Shown here: positions 1 through 8,935 of the stretch, piece by piece
Layout of the letters: every line of letters begins with the position of its first letter
Numbering within the stretch: the stretch's first letter is position 1
NCBI GenBank assembly: GCA_018896025.1
Contig: JAHIND010000003.1
Span: 62,001 to 126,000, forward strand
Direction of reading: 5' to 3'
DNA: 64,000 nucleotides
Source of the DNA: Pseudomonadota bacterium
GTDB lineage: Bacteria > Desulfobacterota > Desulfarculia > Desulfarculales > Desulfarculaceae
Notes under the pieces: model-generated
What the model was told of the DNA's origin: nothing
The model's database searches: none
The model's input: the letters and a program-made list of their open reading frames with translations, nothing else
Program-made: the position numbers and the translations under genes

Positions 1-193
1 TGTCTTTTTGAACTGTTTTCGTCTTTTTGGTGGCCATGCCGCCCAATCCCGCTTGCGCTACAAAATCCCGCCCAGACCAGACCCCGCGGCCGGGCGGGCC
101 GGCGGAGCCCACTTACTGTAACTTGAGAAGGGGCGCGGCTGGTAGAAGAAAAGTGACTACCGCAACCCGCCAAACTGGGGTAGTTTTAGTAAG

Positions 194-925
194 ATGTGGA
201 CCGAATTCGCACCCGCCATAATCCTGGCCCTGGCCGCCTTCACCTTCTCCTTCGCCGGATTCGGCTTTCCCTGGGTGGCCCTGCCTCTGCTTTCGCTGGT
301 CATGCCCCTGCGCGAGGCCATCATCTTCCATTACCCCTTTGTCCTGGCCCTGGTGTTCTACCATGCCTGGCGTTACCGGGGGCACCTGGCCTGGCGGCGG
401 CACCTGCCGTTGCTCATAGGGGCGTGCATAGGCATGCCCCTGGGGGTGTGGCTCTTGCTGGTTCTGCCCGAACAAGGCATGCGCAAGGGCATGGCCGTGT
501 TCGTGGCCCTGTCGGTGTTGGCCCTTAGCCGCGACTGGGGCGAGCGCCTGGCCCGCAAGGTGAGCTCCACCCCCCTGGGCGGGGTGGCCATCGGAGTGCT
601 CAGCGGCTGGCTGCAAGGGGCCTACGCCATCGGCGGACCGCCGGTGGTGCTCTACATCATGGCCAGGGCCCAGAGCCCCCAAGAGATCAAGGGCTTCCTG
701 GGGGTGTACTTTACCTTCATCTGCGTGGTCACCGCCTCCCTGTACGCGGTGGGCGGGCTGTTCACCGCCCACTGGCTCAAGATGTCGCTCTACTTCAGCC
801 CGGCGGTGCTGGTCGGCGCGGTGGTGGGGGCCTGGGCCTTCAACCGGGTGGGCGCCGGATGGTTCCGCCGCATCGTGCTGGTTCTGCTTTTCGCCGCCGC
901 CGTGGCCCTTTGGTTCAGCTCCTAG
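194..925 (+). CDS. TauE/SafE-family membrane permease
   Basis: This is a 243-residue, strongly hydrophobic protein with about seven to eight membrane segments. The pattern of two related halves and an internal Gly/Pro-rich GGPPVV stretch near residue 152 is typical of the TauE/SafE (DUF81) family, which exports or imports sulfite, sulfoacetate and other small organosulfur or organic anions across the inner membrane. The ATG at 194 is the only reasonable start, although the Shine-Dalgarno match is weak. It stands alone: nothing recognisable lies upstream in the first 193 bases, and a 410-base gap follows before the IclR gene. The substrate cannot be told from sequence. Confidence 0.85.
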   Translation: MWTEFAPAIILALAAFTFSFAGFGFPWVALPLLSLVMPLREAIIFHYPFVLALVFYHAWRYRGHLAWRRHLPLLIGACIGMPLGVWLLLVLPEQGMRKGMAVFVALSVLALSRDWGERLARKVSSTPLGGVAIGVLSGWLQGAYAIGGPPVVLYIMARAQSPQEIKGFLGVYFTFICVVTASLYAVGGLFTAHWLKMSLYFSPAVLVGAVVGAWAFNRVGAGWFRRIVLVLLFAAAVALWFSS

Positions 926-1335
926 CCCGGATATTTGGTCAAGGCCAGACGGCGGCCTACCTCGAATTAGTCCTCACACGATCCCCTTTAAATATAGAGC
1001 CCCCGCCCTATCCGGGAGCGGCTTGCTCCGGGCCCATTGCCGGGTTTTGGTCAGTTTTCCATGCCCATCTTGCCTATCTTGCCTTATTAACACCCCCTAA
1101 GACCTGCTTCAGGCCCTCCAGACCCCATTTTAGCGGCACCTTTGGGTCTCAATTAGCCCCGCCAGATACGCCAGTGTAGGTTTTACACCCAAAAGATGGA
1201 CACAATGTGAGCTAAACCATGTTTTTTACACATTGTATAAATAAAAATGAACAATGTGTAAAAAAATAGTTGATCGGCAAGCGTTGCCGCTCTAGGGTTT
1301 AAAAGAAAGCATCACACTCAGGGTTGAGAGAGGTT
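926..1335. other. Intergenic region with A/T-rich control region
   Basis: No gene is supported in these 410 bases. The first part is GC-rich and featureless apart from a TAGCCCGG directly at the upstream stop codon. From about 1190 the base composition turns sharply A/T-rich and contains the ACACATTGT palindrome described separately, plus an ACACAATGTG element at about 1200. This is the probable control region of the IclR gene and the transport operon behind it. Confidence 0.6.
1222..1265. promoter_or_regulatory. Long palindromic operator upstream of IclR gene
   Basis: Two perfect 15-base inverted arms, TTTTTTACACATTGT (1222-1236) and ACAATGTGTAAAAAA (1251-1265), are separated by 14 A/T-rich bases. 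A further partial site, ACACAATGTG, lies at about 1200-1209. IclR proteins bind palindromes near their own promoters, so this is the natural autoregulatory site for the regulator that starts 70 bases downstream. The assignment to that regulator is inference. Confidence 0.6.
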
Positions 1336-2133
1336 ATGACCCCCCAGGCACCGGCCGGAGCGGACCAAGAAACCAAGAAGTCCCAGCGCGGGGTGCAGAG
1401 CATCCACCGCGCCATCGGCCTTCTGCGCACCGTGGTGGCCCACAACGAACGGGGCATCAGCCTGGCCGCCCTGGCCAGGGAGTGCGGCCTGCACGTGGCC
1501 ACCGCCCGGCGCATGCTGGGAGCCCTGGAGAACGAGGGGCTCATCAATTACGATCCCGTGACCAAGCTCTATCACCTGGGCATCGAGCTGTTTTATTTCG
1601 GCGCGGCCGCCTACCAGTTCCAGATGCGCGACCGCTACCGCCTGGCCCTGGAGCGCATCGCCCAGCGGACCGAGGACACCTCCTTCTTGCTGGTGCGCTC
1701 GGGCAACGACGCCCTGGTCATAGACCGGGTGGAAGGGGCCTTCCCCATTCGCACCCTCACCCACGAGGTGGGCCAGCGCTCCCCCCTGGGCATGGGCGCG
1801 GGCAGCACGGTGCTCTTGGCCAGCCTGCCGGAGAAAAAGACCAGGGCCATCATCCAGGCCAACAAGCGGCGCTACGCCCAATACAAGAACAGCACCATGG
1901 AAGACGTGTGGATGCTCATCGAGCACTACCGCAAGCACGGCTACTCACTCACCGGCGGGGTGTTCATCCCCGAGGCGGTGGGCCTGGGCCGCGCGGTGCA
2001 CGACGCCTCGGGCGAGGTGGTGGCGGCCATCAGCGTGGCGGCCATCAAGCAACGCATGGACCTGGAGCGCCGCGAGGTGGTGGCGGAGATCATCAAGCAG
2101 GAGATCGAAGCGATAGAAAAGCCCAACGGCTAA
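1336..2133 (+). CDS. IclR-family transcriptional regulator
   Basis: A 265-residue regulator with the two IclR domains. An N-terminal winged helix-turn-helix spans about residues 15-80, with the recognition region around GLHVATARRMLGALE, and the C-terminal effector-binding domain follows to about residue 255. The ATG at 1336 is preferred over an in-frame TTG at 1324 because GAGAGAGG lies just before it. It sits 81 bases upstream of a peptide-type ABC importer on the same strand, so it probably controls that operon and itself through the palindrome at 1222-1265. The effector is unknown; for this family it is usually a small carboxylic acid. Confidence 0.9.
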   Translation: MTPQAPAGADQETKKSQRGVQSIHRAIGLLRTVVAHNERGISLAALARECGLHVATARRMLGALENEGLINYDPVTKLYHLGIELFYFGAAAYQFQMRDRYRLALERIAQRTEDTSFLLVRSGNDALVIDRVEGAFPIRTLTHEVGQRSPLGMGAGSTVLLASLPEKKTRAIIQANKRRYAQYKNSTMEDVWMLIEHYRKHGYSLTGGVFIPEAVGLGRAVHDASGEVVAAISVAAIKQRMDLERREVVAEIIKQEIEAIEKPNG

Positions 2134-2214
2134 AGCCGTGGCTTACGCCGATAGAACCGGAGGGAGCCGCCGAGGAGGGGGTTCTAATCACACTGTGCAT
2201 AGCGAGAGGTAATC

Positions 2215-3786
2215 ATGTCTGGGATTTCATTTAAGTTGAGAAAAGCCGGTCTGGCCCTGCTGGCCATGACCCTGCTGCTGGCCCTGAGCCTGCCCGGCCT
2301 GGCCGCGGACAAGCCCAAATTCGGCGGCAGCATCACCGTGGGGCTCAACACCGACCTGACCGCGGTGGACCCCCACACCAGCGTGGCGGTGGTCAACGCC
2401 ATCGTGCTGCACCACGTTTTCGAGCCCCTGCTGGCCTACGGCGAGGACCTCAAACTCATGCCCGTGGCCTGCGAGAGCTGGGAAGCCAACAAAGACTACA
2501 CCGTCTACACCTTCCATCTTCGCAAGAACAAGTTGTTCCACAACGGCCGCGAAATGGTGGCCGCGGACGTGAAATTCTCCCTGGACAGGGTGATGGACCC
2601 CAAGATCAGCCCCCGGGCCAAGCACTTCACCGGTGTAGCCGGCGTGGAGGTCAAGGACAAGTACACCGTGGTGGTGAAGCTGAAGAAGCCCTTCGCCGCC
2701 TTCCCCCACCTGTTGGCCTACATCAACCCGGTCATCGCCATCGTTCCCCAGGAGGAGTTGGCCAAGCAGGGCGGCGTGTTCAAGGAAAAGCCCGTCGGCA
2801 CCGGCCCCTACATGTTCTCCGAGTGGAAGCCTGACCGCTACATCATCCTGAAGAAGTTCGACAAGTACACTGGCCCCACCGGCCCGCGCAGCGGCCTGGG
2901 CGGCGAGCGCATCGCCTACCTGGACACCATCAAGCTGGTGCCGATCCCCGAGGAGTCGGTGTCCATCATGGCCCTGCTCAACAAGGAGATCGACCTGCTG
3001 CAGTACTTCCCGCCCAAGTACGTGGAGAAGTACAACAAGAGCTACGCCAAAAAGGGCCTGGTGCTCAATGAGGTCCCCGGCCTATCCTGGTATCAGGTCT
3101 ACTTCGGCGTAAACCGCCCGGTGACCAGCAACGTCAAGTTCCGCCAGGCCTGCGCCTACGCCATCGACCTGGACAAGGTGACCCAGGCGGCCTATCTGGG
3201 CCACGCCAGGAGCAACCCCTCGGTCATCGCCCGGGGCAGCGTCTACCGCACCGCCTACCACGACACCTGGTACAAGTTTGACCAGGCCAAGGCCAAGCAG
3301 CTCCTCAAGGAGTCCGGCTACAAGGGCGAGACCGTGGTCTTGGACACCACCAAGAAGTACATCGCCATGTTCCGCCAGGCGGTGGCCGTGCAGGCGGCCA
3401 TGCAGGCGGTGGGCATCAACGTGAAGCTCAACGTGGTGGAGTGGCCGGTGCTGCTCAAGAAGTGCGTAAGCGGCGACTTCCAGATGCTCTCCTACGGCGC
3501 GGGCGGCACGCCCAACCCGGCGCTGGCCTACGCCTACCTGAAGCGCGGCGGCTTCGAGGACGCCTACCCCGAGATCAAAAAGATCAAGGAAGCGGCCCTG
3601 ATGACCGACGATCTCAAAACGCTGCAGGGTCTCTACGAGAAGGCCCACCGCATCACCATCGAACAGGTGCCCTGGATCCAACTGTACAACTACAACTACC
3701 TCCAGGCCCATTGGAACTACGTCAAGGGCTACAAGACCATCAACACCGGCTACCCCATCCTGTGGGGCGTGTGGCTGGACAAATAG
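2215..3786 (+). CDS. ABC transporter substrate-binding protein, family 5
   Basis: This 523-residue periplasmic protein has a Sec signal peptide (basic start, hydrophobic core at about residues 10-25, likely cleavage after LPGLAA). The rest shows the SBP_bac_5 layout of DppA/OppA/NikA proteins, including the early GGSITVGLNTDLTAVDPH region and the Lys/Tyr-rich central domain. It captures peptides or related ligands for the permease encoded directly downstream. The ATG is preceded by GAGAGG at good spacing. A strong hairpin without a T tract separates it from the permease genes, consistent with higher expression of the binding protein. The ligand is unknown. Confidence 0.92.
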   Translation: MSGISFKLRKAGLALLAMTLLLALSLPGLAADKPKFGGSITVGLNTDLTAVDPHTSVAVVNAIVLHHVFEPLLAYGEDLKLMPVACESWEANKDYTVYTFHLRKNKLFHNGREMVAADVKFSLDRVMDPKISPRAKHFTGVAGVEVKDKYTVVVKLKKPFAAFPHLLAYINPVIAIVPQEELAKQGGVFKEKPVGTGPYMFSEWKPDRYIILKKFDKYTGPTGPRSGLGGERIAYLDTIKLVPIPEESVSIMALLNKEIDLLQYFPPKYVEKYNKSYAKKGLVLNEVPGLSWYQVYFGVNRPVTSNVKFRQACAYAIDLDKVTQAAYLGHARSNPSVIARGSVYRTAYHDTWYKFDQAKAKQLLKESGYKGETVVLDTTKKYIAMFRQAVAVQAAMQAVGINVKLNVVEWPVLLKKCVSGDFQMLSYGAGGTPNPALAYAYLKRGGFEDAYPEIKKIKEAALMTDDLKTLQGLYEKAHRITIEQVPWIQLYNYNYLQAHWNYVKGYKTINTGYPILWGVWLDK

Positions 3787-3801
3787 ACCCTATTAGCTGA
3801 A

Positions 3802-3838
3802 CGTCCCGGAGGCGGCGCCAACGCCCGCCTCCGGGACG
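3802..3838 (+). other. Intra-operon hairpin after binding-protein gene
   Basis: A perfect 14-base-pair stem, CGTCCCGGAGGCGG (3802-3815) with CCGCCTCCGGGACG (3825-3838), and a 9-base loop. No T run follows, so it is more likely an mRNA 3'-end stabiliser or processing site than a full terminator. It lies exactly between the binding-protein gene and the first permease gene, where such elements raise binding-protein mRNA over permease mRNA in other ABC operons. Confidence 0.6.
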
Positions 3839-3865
3839 CCTCCCAACTCCGGTGGCGGCCCAACG

Positions 3866-4810
3866 ATGTTAAAGTTTGTTTTAAAACGCATCATCTATCT
3901 GATACCCACCCTGGTCCTGGTGGCGGCCTTGGTGTTTCTGCTCATCCACATGATCCCCGGCGACCCCGCCGCGGTGATCCTGGGACCGGACGCCACCGCC
4001 GAGGACGTAGCCTCGGTGCGCCAGGCCCTGGGCCTGGACCGGCCCCTGTACGAACAGTTCGTGGTCTGGCTGGGCAATCTGGCCCACGGCGACTTCGGGG
4101 TGTCCATCCACTCCAAACGCCCGGTCATAGACTCCATCGGCGAGCGCTTCCCAGTCACCCTGTGTCTCACCACCCTGGCCCTCATCTTCGCCTTGGTGAT
4201 CGCCCTGCCCTCGGGGGTCTTGGCCGCGGTGTACCACAACACCAACAAAGACTATCTGTTCATGATCGGGACCATCCTGGGGGTGTCCGTGCCCGGCTTC
4301 TGGCTGGGGCTCATGGCCCTGTTGGTGTTCTCGGTCAACCTGGGCTGGTTCCCCTCCACCGGCTTCGTGGCCATGTGGGAGGAGTTCTGGGAAGGCCTGC
4401 GCTACATGATCTTGCCGGCCATCACCCTGGGCCTGTTCATGGCCGCGGTGGTGGCGCGCATGGTGCGCTCTTCCATGCTGGAGGTGCTGCGCCTGGAATA
4501 CGTCACCCACGCCCGGGCCAAGGGCCTGAGCGAGTGGAAGGTCATCACCAAACACGCCCTCAAAAACGCCTTCGCCCCCACCCTGACCACCATCGGCATC
4601 CAGTACGGCATGCTCCTGGGCGGGGCGGTGGTCACCGAAACCGTATTCAGCCTGCCCGGCCTGGGCAAGTACCTGGTGGTCTCCATTTATATGCGCGACT
4701 ATCCCGTGGTCCAGGGCTGCATCCTGTTCATCGCCCTGGTCTACGTTTTCATCAACACCATCGTGGATCTGCTCTACGGCTACTTTGATCCGCGAGTGCA
4801 GTACTCATAG
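3866..4810 (+). CDS. ABC transporter permease, DppB/OppB type
   Basis: A 314-residue inner-membrane permease with an N-terminal membrane helix (LIPTLVLVAALVFLLIHMIP), a periplasmic loop and five further helices. The cytoplasmic EAA-like loop, HARAKGLSEWKVITKHALKN at about residues 213-232, contacts the ATPase subunits. The conserved opening with IPGDPAAVILG is typical of the first permease of peptide/nickel importers. It pairs with the next gene to form the channel. The ATG at 3866 follows GGTGGCGGCC, a modest ribosome-binding site. Confidence 0.93.
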   Translation: MLKFVLKRIIYLIPTLVLVAALVFLLIHMIPGDPAAVILGPDATAEDVASVRQALGLDRPLYEQFVVWLGNLAHGDFGVSIHSKRPVIDSIGERFPVTLCLTTLALIFALVIALPSGVLAAVYHNTNKDYLFMIGTILGVSVPGFWLGLMALLVFSVNLGWFPSTGFVAMWEEFWEGLRYMILPAITLGLFMAAVVARMVRSSMLEVLRLEYVTHARAKGLSEWKVITKHALKNAFAPTLTTIGIQYGMLLGGAVVTETVFSLPGLGKYLVVSIYMRDYPVVQGCILFIALVYVFINTIVDLLYGYFDPRVQYS

Positions 4811-4821
4811 GGTGGCCCAAA

Positions 4822-5643
4822 GTGTTTTGGAAAAAGTTTCTGCATAACCCCATCGGGATGATCGGCGTAGTCGTGATCACGCTCAACATCTTGATGGCCA
4901 CCTTCGCGCCGGTGTTGGCCACCCACAACCCCCTGGCCATCAACGTGGCCCAGCAGTCCGAGGAGCCCTCGGCCCAGCACTGGTTCGGCACCGACGAGTT
5001 CGGCCGCGACATCTACAGCCGGGTCATCTACGGCTCTCGCATCTCGCTGTACATAAGCCTGTTTTCGGTGCTGGTGGCCACCTTCCTGGGCGTGGCCATC
5101 GGGGCGACCTCCGGCTATTACGGCGGCTGGATGGACAACCTCATCATGCGGGTGATGGACGCCATAATGTCCTTCCCGGCCATATTGCTGGCCATCGGCA
5201 TATTGGCGGTGTTGGGGCCAAACCTGTCCAACGTGGTGCTGGCCCTGGGCATTGTGTATACGCCCCGCTTCGCGCGCATCGTGCGCGGCTCGGTGCTCTC
5301 GCTCAAGGAAAAGGAGTTCGTGGAGGCGTCCAAGGCCATCGGCAACGGCGACGCCTACATCATCTTCCGCCACATCCTGCCCAACTGCACCGCGCCTCTG
5401 ATCGTGCAGGCCACGGCCAGCCTGGCCTACGCCATCCTGGCCGAGAGCATGCTTTCTTTCCTGGGCCTGGGCGCTCCGCCGCCCGCGCCCTCCTGGGGCA
5501 ACATCCTCAGCGACGCGCGCAACTTCATGATGGACAACGCCATGATGACCGTGTTCCCCGGCCTGGCGATCACCATGGCCGTGCTGGGCTTCAACCTGGT
5601 GGGCGACGCCCTGCGCGACGTCCTGGACCCCCGGCTCAAGTGA
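4822..5643 (+). CDS. ABC transporter permease, DppC/OppC type
   Basis: The second permease subunit, 273 residues, starting at a GTG 11 bases after the previous stop. It carries the N-terminal helix and the conserved periplasmic HWFGTDEFGRDIYSRVIYG segment of DppC/OppC proteins. The EAA-type loop is EASKAIGNGDAYIIFRHILP at about residues 171-190, and a GAPPPAPSWG motif follows near the last helices. It lacks the longer N-terminal extension of some OppC proteins. It works as a heterodimer with the preceding permease. Confidence 0.93.
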   Translation: MFWKKFLHNPIGMIGVVVITLNILMATFAPVLATHNPLAINVAQQSEEPSAQHWFGTDEFGRDIYSRVIYGSRISLYISLFSVLVATFLGVAIGATSGYYGGWMDNLIMRVMDAIMSFPAILLAIGILAVLGPNLSNVVLALGIVYTPRFARIVRGSVLSLKEKEFVEASKAIGNGDAYIIFRHILPNCTAPLIVQATASLAYAILAESMLSFLGLGAPPPAPSWGNILSDARNFMMDNAMMTVFPGLAITMAVLGFNLVGDALRDVLDPRLK

Positions 5644-5647
5644 CGCC

Positions 5648-6607
5648 ATGGAATCACTGCTCAGCATAGAAAACCTGGAAGTGAGCTTCCACACCAGCCA
5701 GGGCGTGGCCCAGGCGGTGTGCGGAGTCAGCTACGACATCGGCCGAGGCGAGGTCTTGGGCGTGGTGGGCGAGTCCGGCTCGGGCAAGAGCATCACCGCC
5801 CTGTCGGTGCTGCGCCTGGTGCCCTATCCGGGGCGCATCAGCGCCGGATGCATAAACTACGAGGGCCACGATCTGCTCTCCATCCCGGAAAAACAGATGC
5901 GCAAGGTGCGCGGCGACCGCATCTCCATGATCTTCCAAGAGCCCATGATCTCGCTGAACCCGGCCTTCACCATCGAGAACCAGCTCACCGAGGCCCTGCA
6001 CAACCACCGCAAGATGAGCCAGAAGGAGGCCCGGGAACGGGCCATCGAGATGCTGGCCATGGTGGACATCCCGGACCCGGCCAAGCGCATCAAGGACTAT
6101 CCCCATCACCTGAGCGGCGGCATGCGCCAGCGGGTGATGATCGCCGAGGCTCTGTTGTTGGACCCGGATGTGCTCTTGGCCGACGAGCCCACTACCGCCC
6201 TGGACGTGACGGTGCAGGCCCAGGTGTTGGACCTGATGCACCGGCTCAACGAGCGCATCGGCACGGCCATCATGCTCATCACCCACAACCTGGGGGTGGT
6301 GGCCGAGTCTGCCCGGCGAGTGGTGGTGATGTACTGCGGCCGGGTGGTGGAGCAGGGTCCGGTCAAGGAAATCTTCGAGGAGGCCCGCCACCCCTACACC
6401 CAGGGCCTGCTCAAATCCATCCCCAAGCCGGGCGGCCGGGGCAAGCTTTATGAAATGGAGGGCATCGTGCCCAGCCTGTTCGAACTGCCCCAGGGTTGCC
6501 CCTTCAATCCCCGCTGTCCCCAGCGCCGCCCCGAGTGCGCCCAGAGCGCGCCCCCCTGGCGCGAGGTGCAGCCGGGACATCATGCCCTTTGCTGGCTCTA
6601 CGCGTGA
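5648..6607 (+). CDS. ABC transporter ATPase, DppD/OppD type
   Basis: A 319-residue ATPase with Walker A (GESGSGKS, about residues 40-47), signature LSGGMRQRV, Walker B ending DEPTTALD, and the H-loop ITHNLG. The C-terminal oligopeptide-transporter extension contains [14 protein letters not shown], the Cys cluster of this subfamily. It drives import with its partner encoded directly downstream. The start lies 4 bases after the permease stop, so translational coupling is likely. Confidence 0.94.
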   Translation: MESLLSIENLEVSFHTSQGVAQAVCGVSYDIGRGEVLGVVGESGSGKSITALSVLRLVPYPGRISAGCINYEGHDLLSIPEKQMRKVRGDRISMIFQEPMISLNPAFTIENQLTEALHNHRKMSQKEARERAIEMLAMVDIPDPAKRIKDYPHHLSGGMRQRVMIAEALLLDPDVLLADEPTTALDVTVQAQVLDLMHRLNERIGTAIMLITHNLGVVAESARRVVVMYCGRVVEQGPVKEIFEEARHPYTQGLLKSIPKPGGRGKLYEMEGIVPSLFELPQGCPFNPRCPQRRPECAQSAPPWREVQPGHHALCWLYA

Positions 6608-6613
6608 AACGCC

Positions 6614-7588
6614 ATGTCGCTTAAAACCATACTCAAGGTCGAAGACCTAACCAAATACTTCGTGGTGGGCCGCTCCCTGTTCAACTCCGGGGAGGTGGTC
6701 AAGGCGGTGGACGGGGTCAGCTTCTCGCTCATGCAGGGTGAGACGCTCAGCCTGGTGGGCGAGTCCGGTTGCGGCAAGTCCACCACCGGCCGCCTGGTGC
6801 TGCGCCTGATCCCCCCCACCAGGGGCACGGTGCTCTACCAGGGCCAGGACATCGCCAAGCTGCCCGCCGACAAGATGCGCAAGCTGCACAGCGATATGCA
6901 AATCATCTTCCAGGACCCCTGGTCCTCGCTGAACCCCCGCATGACCGTCAAGGAGATCATCGGGGAGGGGCTGCGCCGCCAGCCGGAGCTGAGCCGGGCC
7001 CAGCGCAAAAAGATGGTCCTGGAGATGATGGAGACAGTGGGCCTTCGGCCCGAGCACTACGACCGCCACCCCCACGAGTTCAGCGGCGGCCAGCGCCAGC
7101 GCCTGGGCGTGGCCCGGGCGCTGATCATGCGCCCCAAACTGGTGGTGGCCGACGAGCCGCTGTCGGCCCTGGACGTGTCGGTGCAGGCCCAGGTGGTCAA
7201 CCTGTTGGCCCGGCTCAAGCGCGATTTGGGCCTGTCGTACCTGTTCATCAGCCACGACCTGGCCATCGTGGAGCACATCAGCGACCGCATCGCGGTGATG
7301 TATCTGGGCAAGCTCATGGAGCTGGCCTCCAAGCGCCGGCTCTTCGCCCAGCCGCGCCACCCCTATACCCAGGCCCTGTTCTCCGCCGCCCCCACCACCG
7401 AGGTGGGGCGCGAAAAAAACCGGATCATCCTGAGCGGCGACGTGCCCAGCCCGCTTAATCCGCCCAAGGGTTGCCGCTTCCACACCCGTTGCCCCCTGGC
7501 CCAAGAGGACTGTGGGCAACTTGAGCCCGAATTCAAACTTCTCGCACCGGGGCACTGGGTCGCCTGCCACCACCCCCTAAACGGCTAG
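6614..7588 (+). CDS. ABC transporter ATPase, DppF/OppF type
   Basis: A 324-residue partner ATPase with Walker [10 protein letters not shown], signature [10 protein letters not shown], Walker B ending DEPLSALDV and the switch His in FISHDLA. The C-terminal Cys cluster is [14 protein letters not shown]. It starts 6 bases after the DppD-like gene, completing a five-gene importer (binding protein, two permeases, two ATPases). Nothing is missing from the set. Confidence 0.94.
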   Translation: MSLKTILKVEDLTKYFVVGRSLFNSGEVVKAVDGVSFSLMQGETLSLVGESGCGKSTTGRLVLRLIPPTRGTVLYQGQDIAKLPADKMRKLHSDMQIIFQDPWSSLNPRMTVKEIIGEGLRRQPELSRAQRKKMVLEMMETVGLRPEHYDRHPHEFSGGQRQRLGVARALIMRPKLVVADEPLSALDVSVQAQVVNLLARLKRDLGLSYLFISHDLAIVEHISDRIAVMYLGKLMELASKRRLFAQPRHPYTQALFSAAPTTEVGREKNRIILSGDVPSPLNPPKGCRFHTRCPLAQEDCGQLEPEFKLLAPGHWVACHHPLNG

Positions 7589-7622
7589 TTCAGCGAGCAG
7601 GCAAATTCAAGGAGACTAATAG

Positions 7623-8900
7623 ATGCAATCAGCCGAGATAAAAGAGCTGCTTTTTTCCGCCGTGGATGAATTGCGGCCCCAACTGGTTCAGACCCTGCAA
7701 GATTTGGTGAGAATCCCCAGCGTGGTGGGCAACGAGGCCCAGGCGCAGCAGTACATGAAAAAGCTCTACCAGGACCTGGGCCTCACGGTGGAAATGGTGG
7801 AGCCAAACATGGAGGCGGTGCGCAAGCATCACGCCTTCATCGACACCAAGGTGCCCTATGAGGGCCGCCCCAACGTCATCGGCACCCTGCCGGGCGAACA
7901 AGGCGCGCCCTCCCTGGCCATCAACGGCCACGTGGACGTGGTCTCCCCCGAGCCCCTGGAGGCCTGGACCCGCGACCCCTGGAGCGGCGACGTGGAGGAC
8001 GGCCTGCTCTACGGGCGCGGCGCGGCGGACATGAAGTCCGGCCTCTTGGCCAACTACTTCGCCCTCAAGGCCGCTCTCAAGGCGGGCCTGCGCCCCAAGG
8101 GCATGGTGCGCCTGATGAGCGTCATCGACGAGGAGGCCGGCGGCGCGGGCGGCACCCTGGCCTGCCTGCTGGCCGGTTATAAGGCCGACGCCCTGCTCAT
8201 CACCGAGCCCCACGGCATGAACGTGACCGTCTCCAACGCCGGGGTAAACCACTTCAAGGTGTACGTGACCGGCCGCTCGGCCCACGGCGGGGTGTCCCAC
8301 CTGGGGGTCAACGCCATCGGCAAGGCCCTGCCCATCTACCAGGCCCTGGCCGACCTGGACGAAAAGCGCGGCCGCGAGGTGAAGTACGAGCTGTTCGAAA
8401 AAGGCTCGGGCCGCTCCTGCCACGTAACCGTGGGCACCTTCCACGCCGGCGACTGGCCCTCCACGGTGCCCGGCGACGCGGTGATGGAATGCCGCATCAG
8501 CTTCGTGCCCGGCGAGACCAAGGCTGAGATCCGGGCCATGGTGGAGGACCTGGTGGCCAAGGTGGCCCAGGAAGACCCCTGGCTGCGGGAGCATCCCCCC
8601 AAGGTGGAGTGGTTCGCCTGGCAGACCGAGCCCTGGCAGCAGGACCCGGAGCATCCCTTTGTGCAGACCCTGCTTCAGGCGGCCCAGGATGTGGCCGGGC
8701 GGCCGGTGGACCTCATCGGCCGGGCCTCGGGCCTGGATTCCCGCTTCGCCCCCGACTTTGGCATGGTGGCGGCCTGCACCGGCCCCAAGGGCCGCAATTA
8801 CCACGGCATAGACGAATACGTGGAACTGGACAGCGTGGTGGAAACCACCAAGGTGGTGGGCCTGACCATGTTGAACTGGTGCGGCGTGGCCGGGAAATAA
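7623..8900 (+). CDS. M20-family metallohydrolase (ArgE/DapE-like)
   Basis: A 425-residue cytosolic amidohydrolase of the M20 peptidase family. The metal-binding and catalytic motifs are visible: GHVDVV at about residue 102, YGRGAADMKSG at about 134, and DEEAGG with the catalytic Glu pair at about 170. The dimerisation (lid) domain follows. Family members remove acyl groups from amino acids or cleave dipeptides using one or two zinc ions. Its place right behind a peptide-type importer and ahead of an aminotransferase suggests it hydrolyses the imported compound. It is preceded by AAGGAG. The exact substrate (N-acyl amino acid, dipeptide or carbamoyl compound) is unknown. Confidence 0.88.
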   Translation: MQSAEIKELLFSAVDELRPQLVQTLQDLVRIPSVVGNEAQAQQYMKKLYQDLGLTVEMVEPNMEAVRKHHAFIDTKVPYEGRPNVIGTLPGEQGAPSLAINGHVDVVSPEPLEAWTRDPWSGDVEDGLLYGRGAADMKSGLLANYFALKAALKAGLRPKGMVRLMSVIDEEAGGAGGTLACLLAGYKADALLITEPHGMNVTVSNAGVNHFKVYVTGRSAHGGVSHLGVNAIGKALPIYQALADLDEKRGREVKYELFEKGSGRSCHVTVGTFHAGDWPSTVPGDAVMECRISFVPGETKAEIRAMVEDLVAKVAQEDPWLREHPPKVEWFAWQTEPWQQDPEHPFVQTLLQAAQDVAGRPVDLIGRASGLDSRFAPDFGMVAACTGPKGRNYHGIDEYVELDSVVETTKVVGLTMLNWCGVAGK

Positions 8901-8935
8901 CCCGCAGCGTCCAAGCGGAACCTGGAGAAGCTCAA

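Noticed and set aside
923..965. TAGCCCGG at the stop of the TauE gene followed by GCCAGACGGCG, like the start of the dispersed repeat
   Set aside because: No central GGCGTA hairpin or far end follows, so it is too short to call a copy; it could be a decayed remnant.
2152..2186. Inverted TAGAACC...GGTTCTA upstream of the binding-protein gene
   Set aside because: Seven-base arms with a 21-base spacer are too weak alone, and they do not resemble the palindrome at 1222-1265.
8609..8935. N-terminal extension of the aminotransferase reading from 8609
   Set aside because: It lies in another frame of the M20 gene and is low-complexity; the family N-terminus starts at ATG 8936 with a ribosome-binding site.
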